From Inia geoffrensis (Eukaryota > Chordata > Mammalia > Artiodactyla > Iniidae), in the NCBI GenBank assembly GCA_036417435.1, contig CM070919.1, forward strand, positions 33,844,318-33,908,317: a DNA stretch of 64,000 nt. Direction: 5' to 3'. Positions 10,669-23,249 of this stretch are shown here, piece by piece. The notes below the pieces were generated by a model. It had not been told where the DNA came from. It was given only the letters and a program-made list of their open reading frames with translations, and did no database searches. Both the position numbers and the translations under genes were made by a program. Every line of letters starts with the position of its first letter. The first letter of the stretch is position 1.

Positions 10669-13600
10669 ATGTGTTGTTTCTTTGCTGCCAGTTTGAATGT
10701 GTCTTGTTGATCTCACATTCAAATACTGATGGAGTCTTTACATGTCATTTTGCTGCTCAGCATATCAGTCCAAATCAATTCCTTTTGATTTACATTTACT
10801 TGAATGTCATTTTAAAATGGGTATCAGAGTTTGTCAGTACAGTGACCTGATAGGCCACATTTCATATCAGTTAACCTGGATACAAAAAACAAGTGAAAAA
10901 TTAGTTTTTTCATTAGGTTTATTTTGTATTAAAATAATAGGATGGAGTACAGAAATAATTAAAGGAAAGCAGTAAAGTCAATAGGAAAAAAATTGCTCAA
11001 CTGTACTAAATTTCTCTGTCTTGCAGTCTTTGCTCTCTCAGATTAAAAAATCTCCTAAGTAAAAAAAAAAGTTTGTTAATAACGTGAATACCTCTAATGT
11101 ACTTCCTTCTTTTCCACAGGGCAGAATATCTGTAACCACTTAAAACTTGTAAGCCATAGTCATAGAAATTAATTAAATTTCATCTCCATTAAAATGACAT
11201 TTGAGATTCACCTCTGCACAACCTGGACTTCCCTGCAGTGAGGACACTATCTTACTCCTCCTCTTCATATGCTTCTCATTTTCCCTCTTGAATATGGTAA
11301 TTCCACAATCCAGATGCCAAACTGAGAAAACTTTCTTCCAGTGGCAGCATATGCTTCCTTGGCAAGCTTTTGTAGCATCTGTACAAAAAGCTTACACTTT
11401 CCTCTGGGTATGTAATACTTCTGGCTGCTAAGAGGCTATTTGTGCAGTCTTTTCCTCAAAGACACCATTTTTCTTGACAACCTTTGGTTCTAAGCAAATT
11501 TTGCACATTTTCAGTCCATTGGAGAAACAATGATACACGTAAGTTCGCTTTACAGCCAGGCAGCTCTCCAAGTATTCTCACCCTATGACCAGAGGGTGGA
11601 TCTGGCACTGATACAAATTGGTTTAAATATAATGAGTCTATTTAGCTACTTTAATAAGCAACATTTTGCTACTAATAAAATATGAAGATTGTCGACATTG
11701 TGGTAGACATCCGCAACGATGATCGAGGTCGAGGAAAACGGCACTTGAAAGGAAAGCTGCATAAGCAAAGCAACCTGGGAAAGCTTTGCCGTATTCTGCA
11801 CTTGTGCTGGTGAAATGGCACGTGTGAGGGGCAGTTACTCATACGTAGCTTTTCCCTAACTGGAAATTCTGTCTCCGCACAGCTGTTCGGGCCAAGCCCC
11901 TCAGGTGGCATACAGTACCAGTACCTCCAGCATTATTTATCTGTGGGGAACAGTTTCATCAGTCACCATTTTGTCTAAGCACTAAAAGCAATTACTGCGC
12001 CAGATTTAGAGATTATTTCATACTGAAGAATTTAAGAGTTAACTTATGCCAGACTGTGAACAAAATCTTTTAAGGCTTCTCAGTCTTTATATCATATTAC
12101 CCTAAGTTTTAGGATATCTTCTCAAAAGAAAGTAACTAAAATCTGTAAAAAGGAAATATCTTCCAACAAGACTCATTATTCCTGTGGAAAAGGTAAGGCA
12201 TAACAAAATGCATCAAAAATATCAATACCCATCTTGTACTATGTATGTACATACCTGGAAACCAGCATTTTTAATATTCCATTTCTTGGTTGCATGGTGT
12301 TTTAATAATGTCTCTTAAAATAGGCCCTTAGCAGTATAGAAGTGATGCATACTTTCACTATATGTAATTTCCTCATGGATGGTTACATGATCTGAGATTT
12401 CTGAATAAATAATATTTTAATGAAACTGAGAAAAGAGCAGAAGGAAATCCATTGATGAAGCTACATTAAAGTAAGCCAGTCTCCTGTGCTTTGAGTACAT
12501 TTTAAAGATAACAGTATTTCCCACATAATGTTTTAAAAGAGTTACTCAAAATAAATGGAGAAATCCTTGGCCAGAGAAGCAGTAAATGATTAAGTGAAAT
12601 TAAACAGGTCTCTTTACTGGAAGACATCCTGTAGCCTTCAGTATACTGATGTACATCGTGCATCTCTATAGGAAGATATGTTATATACACACACTTGACT
12701 ATGAACTCTTCATTCTGTGCTAAGTTCTAATGGAATGCTGCTGTGCAGAATTTTGGGAAATTCTTATGTATAGAAAAGGTCTGCATCAGCATTTCTTAAA
12801 TAAATATATAAATATTACTTTGGGAGCTGTCAATAAATACTCCAAAACCATGAAGATCTGCGATGAAATGAATTTACTTAATGCAAACAATATTGGACTG
12901 CCCTAATCAAGATTTAGCATATTAAAAACATTCCGAAACCTTAGACTAAAAAAATATGTCCAATGATTTGATGTCCCTATAGTGAGTGGACTGAACTAAT
13001 ATGAAAGTTTTACAGCTTCCTGATCCACAGACAAATATCAAATAACATGGACTAAAGATGTTGTTCAACACATAAAATAACTAATAAAAGAGAGAGAAAT
13101 CCTGACATGCAGATATGAACATCCAGCCCTTGAAGGAAATGCACAGGAAAAATAGCTCACTGTGCTATGAAAACTGGATACGCATAGGAGTGGATATTTT
13201 GGTTAATCGTTTTGTTTTTTATTATTAGTTTATTCCAGTTTTTAAATTTCTCGAGTAAAATTTGCTAGCTTATAATTTTCTTTTAAATATTGTCCATTTC
13301 CATTCAACTTCGCAAGTTCACTGGTATGAATGATTCAAATCCTCGATTTTGATTTTTTTAAATCTCTGTGGGGATGAATAAATTAAGACGAGCAGAAATT
13401 CATTAAATAACTTAGAATGAAGACGGCAAAAACTGTCTTGGTTCCATAGGTTACCTTAGAAAACCAATGGAAAAATGTCTTCAAATTGTAGCAACAATCG
13501 GAAACGACATTTCAGAAGGCTAGGTCTGGATAGGAAGTGGTGGTGATGATATCATATATCATTATACAGCTTAGGGGTCAAAGGCAGAGAACCTGGAACT

Positions 13601-13889
13601 GTAGTGTAGTTTAGGAATTTGTTAGGACTGAGGAGAGGAAATTACCCCAGAGTTCTAGCCCTTACGACTGGGCTTCCTGAAGCTGAAGAATAGTACTATG
13701 GCTATAATTTAGACTTGCCTGAGTACCCCGTGGTGATCAAAGCATAACAGATATCCAGCCTGGTAGGCAGGGAGGTTGGCAGGGGGAACAGGAATTCCTC
13801 AGACAAAGATTTGGCCACCAGCTGCAGTATTATGTTAAAGAGCATGTGAACTGCAATTAACATTTTGATTTCAAACCTCAGCCCCCAGT
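10669..13889. other. Unannotated 3.2-kb stretch with a CpG cluster
   Basis: No repeat recognised. One block, 11660-11940, stands out because it keeps a tight cluster of CpGs (about 11691-11742) in otherwise CpG-poor DNA. A 43-codon frame starts there at 11683 (MKIVDIVVDIRNDDRGRG) but matches nothing I know. The remainder is AT-rich and featureless. Confidence 0.4.
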
Positions 13890-14055
13890 ACACACCATCT
13901 GGGTGACCTTAACCAAGTGTGTTTTACTTTCTAAATTTTAGTTTCCTCCTTAAAACAGAGACATTACTTCTTACCTAGTAAGGTTGTTAAGATTAAATGA
14001 GATGATCTTTGTGAAGTCCTTGTTAAGGATATAGGAAATATTAAGTATTAATACT
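13890..14055 (+). repeat. MIR SINE fragment
   Basis: Ordered similarity to the MIR core and 3' part: gggtgaccttaaccaagtg, tttagtttcctccttaaaac, then gtaaggttgttaagattaaa and tgagatgat. Highly diverged. Confidence 0.65.
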
Positions 14056-15084
14056 ATTTTACTAGCAATATCAATAGCCTGAAATCCACCTAATGACAGC
14101 TTTCAGCAGCTGAGGGCAAGATAGAAAAGGAAAGGGAAATGGATTCTATTATTATACATTCGACATTTCTATACATTTATGGGAAAAAATGGGTTTCTAT
14201 AAATGAAACAGACCAGCAATAAACCTGGGAAGATACAGGTATGAGAAAAAGAAAGGACACAAGGCAAATGACTTTTGCCTAGTGCCTGAGCGGCCCAAGA
14301 TCTGCCAGCATTGAGGGTGACGGAAAGCTGTGTCAAAGGTTCTTAAGGCAAAAAAAAAAAAAAGTTCAAAGGTTGGTTCAAAAGCATCAAATAGACATGA
14401 AGAAAAGCACTGCATCCTCAGCTTCGACTGACTGTTTTACCTACGAAAGAAAATTGCGATCAGTCCATGAAAATATGTGGTTTTAGGCTTTTTTACTAGT
14501 ACCTAAGTGGCATGAAGGCCCAATTTCATAAATGAATAATTGATAATGGGTAGCTAATAATAGCTAATAAGTTTGGTTCAGTGGGTCAACAACAGTTTGG
14601 AAAATCCAGCTCGACAGGCACATCTCTCTCTCTGATTAACCCTCACGCTTAGGGCCGGCACTGTGCCCTTCAGCCTTTCATAGTCTGCTCAAATTATGCA
14701 TGAGAGATAACAGCACAGATTCTTTGGTTATCAACCTAATATTCACTGCCTTTATCCTCTTTCTTGATAACAATAATGATGATAATAATGATAATGATAA
14801 ACTGCTTTTCAGTTATCCCTTCTCATTCTGTCCATATACTTCAGTGTGGCCAGTCCCACTGTCAGTCCCAGGATGTAAAGTCTGAATATTCTATCAGATC
14901 CAATCATTCCACAAAAATTACACTGACTTACTGTTTTACTATCTAAATTATAAATTCTAACATAGTTGGTAAACTTATGATCATTTTACTCCAACCTTCA
15001 AGATTTTAAAAATATCGATCAAACCTACCATCAGAACACTTTTTTATTTTTAACTTTAGGTTTTTTTCCCACCATGCTGAACAT
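14056..15084. other. Unannotated sequence with short low-complexity runs
   Basis: Contains an A14 run near 14350 and an interrupted GAT/AAT microsatellite at about 14776-14803. A minus-strand frame at 14197-14415 is phenylalanine-rich because it reads the A-run and is not credible as a gene. Confidence 0.45.
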
Positions 15085-16345
15085 TACACCCCCATGGCTT
15101 GCTTATTTTATAATCTAAGTTTGTACTTTTGACTCTCTTCACCGATTTTGCCCAACCCCTACTCTCTGCTTCTGGCAACCACTCACCTTTCCTCTGTATC
15201 TAGGAGCTTGGGTTTTGGTTTTGGTTTGTTTTAGGATTCATATGTAAGTGAGATCATGTGGTACTTGTCTTTCTTTACCTGACTTTATCATTCTCCTAGC
15301 ATAATGCCTTCGAGGTCCATCCATGTTGTCACAAATGGCAAGATATTCTTCTTTTTTTGTGGTTGAGTAATATATACACATTTTATTTATATACATTTTC
15401 TTTATCAATTCATCCCTCAGTGAACAAGGTTGTCTCCATATTTGGCTACTATAAACAATTCTTCAATAAACATGGGAGTGCATATATCTTTTCCAGTTAA
15501 GTGTTTTCGTTTTCTTCAGATAAATATCCATAAGTGGGATTCCTGGATCATACAGTAGTTCTATTTTTAATTTTCTGAAGAACTTCCGTACTGTTTTTCA
15601 TAGTGGCTGCAACAACTTATGGTCCCACCAACAGTGCACAAAATTTTCCTTTTCGCCACATCCTCAATAACCTTCTTATCTCGTCTTTTTTTTTTTTTTC
15701 TTTTTTCTTTTTTTTTTTTTGCTGTACGCAGGCCTCTCACTGTTGTGGTCTCTCCTGCTGTGGAGCACAGGTTCCGGACGCGCAGGCTCAGCGGCCATGG
15801 CTCACGGGCCCAGCCGCTCCGAGGCATGTGGAATCTTCCCGGACCGGGGGCACGAACCCGCGTCCCCTGCATCGGCAGGCGGACTCTCAACCACTGCGCC
15901 ACCAGGGAAGCCCTCTCTTGTCTTTTTGTTGGTAGCCATTCTAACAGACGTGAGGTGATCTCTCTCATGGTTTAGATTTGCATTTCCCTGATAATGAGTG
16001 ATGCTGAACATCTTTTCATGTACCTGTTGTCCATCTGCATTTCTTTTTTGAAAAAAATGTCTCTTCAGATCTTTCTTCTCGTTTTTTAATTGTATTGTTT
16101 GTTTTTTTGTTATTGAGTAATATGAGTTTTTTATGTGTTTCTGATATTAACGCTTTATCAGATATATGATTGGAAAGTATTTTCTCCTGTTCAGTAGATT
16201 GCCTTTCCATTCTGTTGATGGTTTCCTGCGCAGAAGCATTTTATTTGATGTAGTCCCACTGTTTATCTTTTGTTGCCTTATTTTAGGTTATTTTAATTCT
16301 ACATTCTTTTCGATACTTTCCTTTCCTTTGTCTGATTTTATTTTC
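15085..16345 (-). mobile_element. Old L1 (L1M-type) 3' portion interrupted by a SINE
   Basis: On the minus strand this is the end of L1 ORF2 plus 3' UTR. Cues on the plus strand include tttgcccaacccctactc, gcataatgccttcgaggtcc, gtggttgagtaatat, agtgggattcctggatcata and tcccaccaacagtgcac. The element resumes after the SINE at 15913 with gttggtagccattctaacag. Frames are extensively broken. Divergence points to an old L1M subfamily. Confidence 0.82.
15688..15912 (-). mobile_element. CHR-type SINE (short form) nested in L1M
   Basis: The minus-strand element reads gggcttccctggtggcgca through to tgcgtacagc and a poly-A tail (a T-rich run at 15686-15720 with two C interruptions). Imperfect direct repeats flank it (ctcgtcttttt on the left, cttgtcttttt on the right). 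It interrupts L1 ORF2-derived sequence, so it is younger than that L1. Frames through both strands are shadows of the SINE. Confidence 0.94.
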
Positions 16346-16423
16346 TAGATCTCTTATAGTATTTTTGAGAAACACGGACCTACATTGCAGAGTACTGATA
16401 TGCATGCACTACAGTTTTTTTTA

Positions 16424-16625
16424 TTATGGTGAAATACATGTAACGTAAATTTCCCACCTTAACCATTTGTAACTGTACAGTTCAGACATGTTAAGAACAT
16501 TCACACTGCTGCACAACCCATCTCTAGAACCCCTTCCATCCTGCAAAACAAAACTCTACATCCATTAACAACAACTCACCCTGCTCATTCTTCCCTCCCT
16601 CCCTCTAGTTCCTGGAAGTCACCAT
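16424..16625 (-). mobile_element. Old L1M 3'-UTR fragment
   Basis: The plus strand reads tatggtgaaatacatgtaac, ccttaaccatttgtaactgt, gttaagaacattcacactgc and cccatctctagaacccc. This is the characteristic 3' segment of old L1M elements in reverse orientation. It is separated from the L1M at 15085-16345 by about 80 bp and could be a second insertion or a displaced part of the same one. Confidence 0.75.
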
Positions 16626-17862
16626 TCAAGGGTCAGAGGAATAGATCCATTCCTGAGATGCCTGGTACTTACTGGTCTTTTAGAGCTCAAAATCTGTTTG
16701 GCTGATATCAGTTGGCAACAGATTTCAGAATCACAGATTATTGTTATGAGGAATAACTTATGGCTTAATATCCATAATGTCAAAAATGTGTTTTCCGGCA
16801 TTTCTGGCCCCAACTCTACTTGAATAAGAATTATAAGGGGTGTTCATAAAACACGTAGGTTCTGAGCTGCACCCCAAATTAACTGTACCAGAATTGTCTG
16901 CGTTTTCTCTCCAGTGAGTCCCAAGGATCTACATGTTTAAGTACCTGAGCTCCTAAAGCAAACTAAAATGTAACCATTTTAATTGTGAAATTATTCCACA
17001 TGTATTCTGTGTATTTCAACAATCCACATTCTATTCGATCTCACTCTTTTAAATACATTCACACACACAAAAAAATTCCTAAGCCTGTATTTCTAAAGGA
17101 GAATATCAGTGTGACCTAGAGCAGTCTGGCTGTGGAGTTACATTCTAAAACGGCCGAGCTCACATTTTCTCGCTTCACTTTCAAACTATTATGTTAGCCT
17201 TAAAAATACTGACTTAGTTGCAGGAATTCAGAAAAGTCTGTGTAATCCTGAGGGCTTTCAAATTATACCATTTCATAGAATACTTAAAATTAGTCATTGT
17301 GTATAAATATATGTATATATTTTGATTGCGCTGCACACTTGTATGTTTATGAATATGTGTCTATATGTACACATGTTATTAAATTACAACTTTCGCCACA
17401 TAATTACTGTGGGTACCTAGTAATTCTTGGGAATACTAAATAACAAAAAACTACGTAGAGGTAATTTTATTTAATTAAAAATATCAATGTTTAGTATTAA
17501 ATATTTGAAAGGGTTTTTAAGTGAAGCTACGCCTGTAATTCCTGGTTTGGATAAGGGAGAACAGACATTTTATTAAAACAGAGAAGTCACGCCACATGTT
17601 CTATAAAGTTGTATTAACTCTGCGGTATTTAATTAGGCTGGCTTACGGCATTATTCTTACATGGTCTAATTCAAATGTTATTTTGTCCAGGACCTACAAG
17701 CAAGTGGAAAACCCAATGCTTGGCTGGTAACAAGAAATAGAGGCAAAGAATGATAATGAGTGTTTTGAAACACCCATATTCTAATTTCTGGTTGAGCCTC
17801 TTCAGTTACAGTGATTTCCAAACATTCTATTCTACCTGAATCAGGAAAAAGTACAGTGAAAT
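16626..17862. other. Unannotated sequence, possible MER20-like remnant
   Basis: The block at about 16835-16960 (ttcataaaacacgtaggttctgagctgcacccc, then agtgagtcccaaggatctacatg) has the spacing of a MER20-type hAT remnant, but the similarity is too weak for a firm call. The rest shows nothing. Confidence 0.3.
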
Positions 17863-17972
17863 GTAAATAATGTATACTGTATTTAGAAAAACAACGTAAA
17901 TACTTTATAGACTATTCAGTAAATAATGTATATACTTAGAAAAACAGTGTAAATATTTCATGGACTGCTGGG
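17863..17972. repeat. Two-copy tandem duplication, 56-bp period
   Basis: gtaaataatgtata starts at 17863 and again at 17919. Each is followed by a tagaaaaaca block, a gtaaata block and an actrnt-type end. The copies have diverged by several substitutions and a small indel, so the duplication is not recent. No known repeat family explains it. Confidence 0.8.
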
Positions 17973-19814
17973 CCACTGTTAAGACTCAGATTAAACCTCT
18001 GGGTTTAAAGAACTCGGTGTTTATCAAAACCCAATTTCTTCTACCCAACAGAATTCTGTAAGGTTTGGATAAATTGCCATATATAAGCTAGGTATTCACG
18101 ATCCAGTCCTACTGCAGTCACTGTATTAACTGTACATTATTTTTTTAGCTACTGCCCACTAAAATCATATGAACTTCAAAGTCTGAGCTATATTTTATTG
18201 TAACAAAATGTACAGAGAGACTTCTTGTCAAGCCCTTGCCAAGCTTGCCAATCACATTATAAATTCATATTATATTCTTGATCCATTAGGATTATAAACC
18301 TGAGTCACATATTTCTAATAATAATGTTTACTGTTCTCAATTTTTGATTCCATTATAGATATTAATTTTATTCCTTTCTCCTCTTAAAATTGCACCACAC
18401 TTTCTGTATGTATGTTGCCTACTAATGCTTTAAGAAGTCTTTTTGTTCAGTTTCTTTTAAATCAGAGCTAAAAATGTGCTTCGCATGTCTGTCCTTTTAG
18501 TACTTTAGCACTATAGCATTTCCTCACAGTCCCACATTTAATATTCAATATCTATTGTTATACTCCTCATAAAACGCCAGTAAGTGCTCATATGTTCTAA
18601 TTAATAGGCATAGTGTGAGGGCCATAACTAACTTCACAACGGAGAACAATGAGCTCACAGATCACAGCTGCAATCCACCAGAGGCTGGATGTGAACACTC
18701 CCTCCTCAACTGCTGAGTGCTTCAAGCAGGAGCAGCTGGCGAGCGAACAGAACCCATGAAGCAGTAACAGTTTGCTGGATCCACGAAAAACTGCAGATGT
18801 CAAGTGCATATCAAATAGTATTCTCTACCAACTGGTTAACGTTGTCTGTCCCCAAAGATACCGAATATAAAAATGGAGATTTCCTAGTAAATTAAACTGG
18901 TATTTAGAGGGATAAAAGAAAATTTCATTGGGATGCTTTAAGTCCAAAGAGTAGCTTTAAGGTATTTGGGTGTGAGAGTGGAAAGAAGTTTAAAGAAGAT
19001 AGTATGTGATGTATTTTACAATCATACTAACAACGGTGACACAAATTCTACCATAATATGGGCCAGTTATTTGGGGTATATAAATAGCATGTTACACATC
19101 TGTAGACATGTTTGTTCTTGAACCAAGACAGAAACCAGGGAAAAGTGTCAGCGGAGCATCACAAAGGCTAACCAGGTGTGCCAAGCTTAATCCACCATTA
19201 TTACCTGCGAAACAACTCAAGGCGTGTGCTCCCACCAGTATAATCTCTACATTTATGGATTCTACCGATTTACTGGCAATGAAGCCTTTTACGATTACGC
19301 TATGAGACATCGATTTAGAAACATTTGAATATGTTCTAAGGAACCCCTGGATATAAGGTATGAGGAAAAGAAAGTAAAAGAAGGTGACAGAGTGATCAAA
19401 CATAAAGACAATCCTATAAGAAGTTTTAAAAAATAAATTTTTAGGAAGGCAAAAGTACAAAGAAAGGTTAGAGAAGACATTCATTTTAAATGTATGAAGT
19501 TAACTTAAGTTTTAAGAACTCTCTTGCTCACTGAACAGAAGTACAGTACTTTAAAATTTCCATTTCTTATATTCAAACTGTCATACATTCTACGAGGGGC
19601 TATAAACTACTAGAGTCTCATCCAGGGCTTCCTTACATACCAGAGCTCAAGCTGTTAATTCAAAATAGGCAGGGCCAGATTATGGGCACATCTGTACCTA
19701 GAAGTCAGAACCACTGGTAATCTGCATCTTGTTGGCCCAAGCCTAGCACATGCTATTTTGATCATTTTTTGGAAATAAGATATTTTGTTCTAATATTATT
19801 TAAAAAGTAATTGT
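17973..19814. other. Unannotated 1.8-kb stretch
   Basis: Minus-strand frames at 18597-18809 and 19092-19484 (130 codons) are the longest here. The latter is rich in F, S and L, starts in AT-rich DNA and has no recognisable domain, so I do not call a gene. No repeat identified. Confidence 0.4.
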
Positions 19815-20000
19815 TGCTTTGGAATTTGCAGGATGTTTATACACATATGATCTCATCTGACTCTCAAAATAACCCTAAGAAAGAGATCGGTATCAGCTCC
19901 ATTTTACAGCTGAAGTAATTGAGATCCAGATGGAATAAATAACTTGCTAAGGTTTACAGGTTATCTAGGAAAAGGCAGTAATGACACCCAAGCCTTAAGC
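19815..20000 (-). repeat. MIR SINE fragment
   Basis: Plus strand: tgatctcatctgactctcaa, aataaccctaagaaagagatcggtatcagctccattttacagctgaag, then acttgctaaggtttacaggt. This is MIR read in reverse, strongly diverged. Confidence 0.65.
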
Positions 20001-20036
20001 TGCCTATTCCTGAAACTGAAAGAATCTTAAATTATA

Positions 20037-20160
20037 AAAGAAGAAGGAGAAGAAAAGGAAAAGAGGAGGAGGAGGAGGGATGGAAGGGAGGAAGGAAGGG
20101 AGGGAGGAAGGAAGGAGGGGAAGAAGGAAGTAAAGCAGGAAGTAAAGAAGGGAGGGAGAA
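20037..20160. repeat. GA-rich low-complexity tract
   Basis: About 120 bp that is nearly all purine on the plus strand, built from gga, gaa, ggaagg and gggagg units with few interruptions. The minus-strand polyserine/proline/phenylalanine frame across it is a composition artefact. Confidence 0.95.
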
Positions 20161-21088
20161 AACCACACATCCTTGGGGTAGAAAGGAAAATGTGAGTCTG
20201 GTGCCTTAGGACTCTGCACCATAAGCACCAGGGCTCAGCATTTATTAAACTCTCAGGTATTAAAATAAAATAGGAACTAAAGAAAGTACTTCACAACCTT
20301 TTAAACATATATTTAAGGTCTAGGAATTAATTTCCAAACTACCTTCCACCTACTACTGAATACCGTAGAAAAAACAAACAGTATTTACATAGGGTTTGTT
20401 ATTAATGACCTGACTTGTTCCTGAACTTGGAATAACAATAATTTCACACTTTCAGCAGTTTTCCCCTGTATCTCCAAGCACACAGATATTTAATTTCACG
20501 CAAATCCTTCTATACATCCACCTAAATTTCTCTTCTTACTGCAAACCAGGCAGAGAATAAACAGGATCTTGCCAAATTTCGTGAAGCAATACACGTTTAA
20601 CATACAATCAGTGCTTGTATCAAAACAAGTTTATTTTCTTTAAATTCTGACAATGAGGGTAAGTGGAAGGAAATATTTTCCACTCATGATTTTTGCACAT
20701 CAGCAGTGGAAGTTGACAATGACCACAAAAACGATCAACATCCTTTTGATCCAAAAATGTATCAGCTAGTACTCACTGGCTCATCTCGGTGCTTGCTCTA
20801 TTTGGCAAGGTTGACCACATTTGAACCAAATATATTGTGCGCAACCCTGAAAAGATGTGTGTATATGAAGATCTAGCATATTGTTCATAAATACCCAATT
20901 GTATCGTAATTGTTCACTAGGCTTTAACAGCACAGATTAGGAACTGTCTCCGGCTGAACTATTAGAATTTGTTAATTATTGTAATTCCATAAATTTTGAG
21001 GGCTGCTAATACTGTTTCTAAGTGTTAAGTAAAATTTTTCAAAGGTTTCTCTGGAAAGAATATTTTGTGGAATAAGAAGATGTAGACA
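20161..21088. other. Unannotated sequence
   Basis: AT-rich, with no repeat, exon or RNA signature recognised. Confidence 0.45.
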
Positions 21089-21172
21089 ACATATAGCTGA
21101 TTCACTTCATCGTACAACAGAAACTGACAGAACACGGTAAAACAACTATACTCCAATAGGAAAAAGAAAAAA
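21089..21172 (+). mobile_element. Very short 5'-truncated L1 3' tail
   Basis: Reads atatagctgattcacttc, aacagaaactgacagaacac and caactatactccaatagg, then an A-rich tail. This is the terminal 3' UTR seen in the L1s at 7.2 and 41.4 kb. Direct repeats agatgtagaca (21078-21088) and agatgtaaaca (21173-21183) flank it with one mismatch, so the 84-bp piece is a complete, extremely truncated insertion. Confidence 0.8.
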
Positions 21173-21183
21173 AGATGTAAACA

Positions 21184-22914
21184 GAATCTTTGCCTGACAC
21201 TTACTAAGCAAGCCATTTCACATAACTGAACGTTAGTTCTCCATCCCTAAAATAGGTTTATTAAGCCTAAATTGATATGCTTACCATGTTGTCATTAATA
21301 TAAAATAAGATAACATGTGTGGAGATATTTTCTAAATCATACAGTATTCTTCAATACTGATTGTTAATCTGTAGTACGCAGTATCTGCGCCTGTCTACCT
21401 ATTGATGTATCAGCTATTTGTTTACCCATTTATTTATTTTACGGAAGCAGGATTTACTCAGGTCCCATGACATGAAGGCTATTTTAGGTATTTTGTCTCC
21501 CAGATCTCTCCTCTATTTTTTCTCATAATAGCTGGTTTTCCTTTTTGCTTTCGGAGCGGCTACTGCTTACTAATTCTACACAGCTTTCAATTTCTGTTCA
21601 TGCTTATGTTTACTCTGCTCCATTGTTTTCCTTTTCTTTTAAACATCCGGCTGCTTTTTGCAGACATTCTGCATTCCATGTGAAAAGGCTCAAAGGACAA
21701 AACCGAGTCACAACAGTATCTACGGGAAAACCTCTGAGGCGCAGAGGCACTGCTCACAGATAGGGGCCATCAGAACACACTTTGCTTCGGGACTTCTGAC
21801 TCCTTGATGATCCCTGTCGGTGGTCTCTTACTGCTAAGTGCTCTGGAGCTGCTCCGTCAGCTCCAAAGGGGATTTGGGGGGAAGGGAGGAAGAAATCCTT
21901 AAATTCTGCACGGCCGAGGATTTAGCGCATTGACTTAATGGGAATGTGTGTGTGTGTGTCTGTGTATAAGTGTGACACACACATATACATACGCAAACAT
22001 AATAATGGCCATCAGCAAATAACTCGCTATAGTACCCCCAAAATGGATTGTTTGTATGCTCTCAATATTGGTTTATTTAGCTGATGTTTTACCAGTAGCT
22101 ATTAGTGCCTATTCGTTTAATCTACCTAACAATTAGATTCATGTCTGTATTATGTGCAGCATGAATTTAGTCTGCTGAGTATCTAATGAAGATTCTTTAA
22201 ATATTTAGTTACTAAAAGAAAACACAAGTGGAATCCACTTTGCTGAGTAATTCTGAGTATGAAATATTACTAACCAATTGGTGAATATCCTGTTTCTGGA
22301 TGTGGGACAACATCGCAATGCAGTGCCCATTTTTATACGGGAACTAAAAGAAATTAAGTAATCTGCCTAAAGTTAGAGTTACTAAAGATGGCACTCATAT
22401 GCAGTCCCCCCTCCTGCATTACTCTCGTTCTCACTAACCGAGCCCTCTGGGTGGGGAAGGAGGGGGTCAAGGAGCTTACCGGAAACTAGTGAGGAAAGGA
22501 AGGGGCCTAGGTCTGCCAGGGAGATAAGGCGCTGCGCTCTACGACAGCGACCGCCGCCAAGAAGGACGGGCAGTGAGCAGGGAGGTCAACTTCATCTGCT
22601 GAGCAGCCCCAAAGGAAGCTCAGGACAGGGCATTTGGGGTTCGAGTCATTAAACGAGTGTCTTCCAGGCTACCCAGAGAATGAGGTAAGCACTGAAGTGA
22701 GAGAGTTTGAAAACAAGCAGTTCTGACCACGCCATTATATGAGACTCTCTCTTACGTAATTATAAAACTGTCGGGGTAAGAATCAGTGAGTATCTCCTGG
22801 GCCCTCACAATTTGTCTAACATCTAATACGACGCTATATCGTCACAGGCAAAGCCCATTAACAACTGCGGAGAAATAAAAACATGGAATCTGGGCGATAA
22901 GGTAACGTCTGACC
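21184..22914. other. Unannotated approach to a CpG island
   Basis: Includes a TG-rich stretch at 21948-21970. From about 22430 GC content rises (gcgctgcgctctacgacagcg near 22530). A strong donor-like gag/gtaagc sits at 22685, and a minus-strand donor-like ccg/gtaagc lies near 22478. No open exon recognised. Confidence 0.4.
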
Positions 22915-23185
22915 TTTTGCTTCTGCGCTTCGTCTAGCGCCACTTGCTCATGGGGCACCGCAGGCAGAGCCCTTGCACCCGGCCCCTCAGCCCAGGGCTC
23001 CTGGCGCGAAGCAGCTACGCAGGCGCCTCGGCAGGGCTGGACGTACGCACAAACGCTGCGCCCGGCACCGAGCTCGGCAGCCTGAGCGGCACAGCTGCGC
23101 CGGCCCTGCGGGAACACTGCCCCCTCGCGGCCGCCGGGACCCCGAGGAGGAGCCCTGCCCTCCGGAGCTGAGCCTGCACGTCTCC
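22915..23185. promoter_or_regulatory. CpG island, candidate promoter or insulator
   Basis: By eye about 30 CpG dinucleotides lie within about 270 bp, in a window where CpG is otherwise scarce outside SINEs and L1 5' UTRs. It is not a recognised repeat. It contains an exact CTCF core motif (23117-23130) and is preceded, for a minus-strand transcript, by a CCAAT box (23245-23249). Frames across it exist on both strands (minus 139 codons, 22842-23261; plus 75 and 73 codons) but are GC-biased and match no protein I know. The island could be a first exon and promoter of an unseen gene, an orphan island, or an insulator. Confidence 0.75.
23117..23130 (-). promoter_or_regulatory. CTCF-like binding motif
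   Basis: The minus strand reads ccgcgagggggcag, identical at all fixed positions to the vertebrate CTCF core CCGCGNGGNGGCAG. It lies inside the CpG island, which raises the likelihood of real occupancy. The motif orientation is minus, relevant to loop direction. Confidence 0.7.
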
Positions 23186-23244
23186 GTCCGCTGATCAAAG
23201 AACTAAGCTTTCCTTTGCTTCCGAAGCAAACTCCGTCTCCTTCT

Positions 23245-23249
23245 ATTGG
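23245..23249 (-). promoter_or_regulatory. CCAAT box (NF-Y type)
   Basis: The minus strand reads gagccaatag, a good NF-Y context, 60-130 bp upstream of the GC-rich core when read leftward. That is the usual spacing for a minus-strand start near 23120-23190. A single pentamer is weak alone; position beside the island is the support. Confidence 0.4.

Noticed and set aside
19092..19484. 130-codon minus-strand ORF
   Set aside because: No domain, no splice or promoter context. Low-complexity hydrophobic composition fits AT-rich random sequence.
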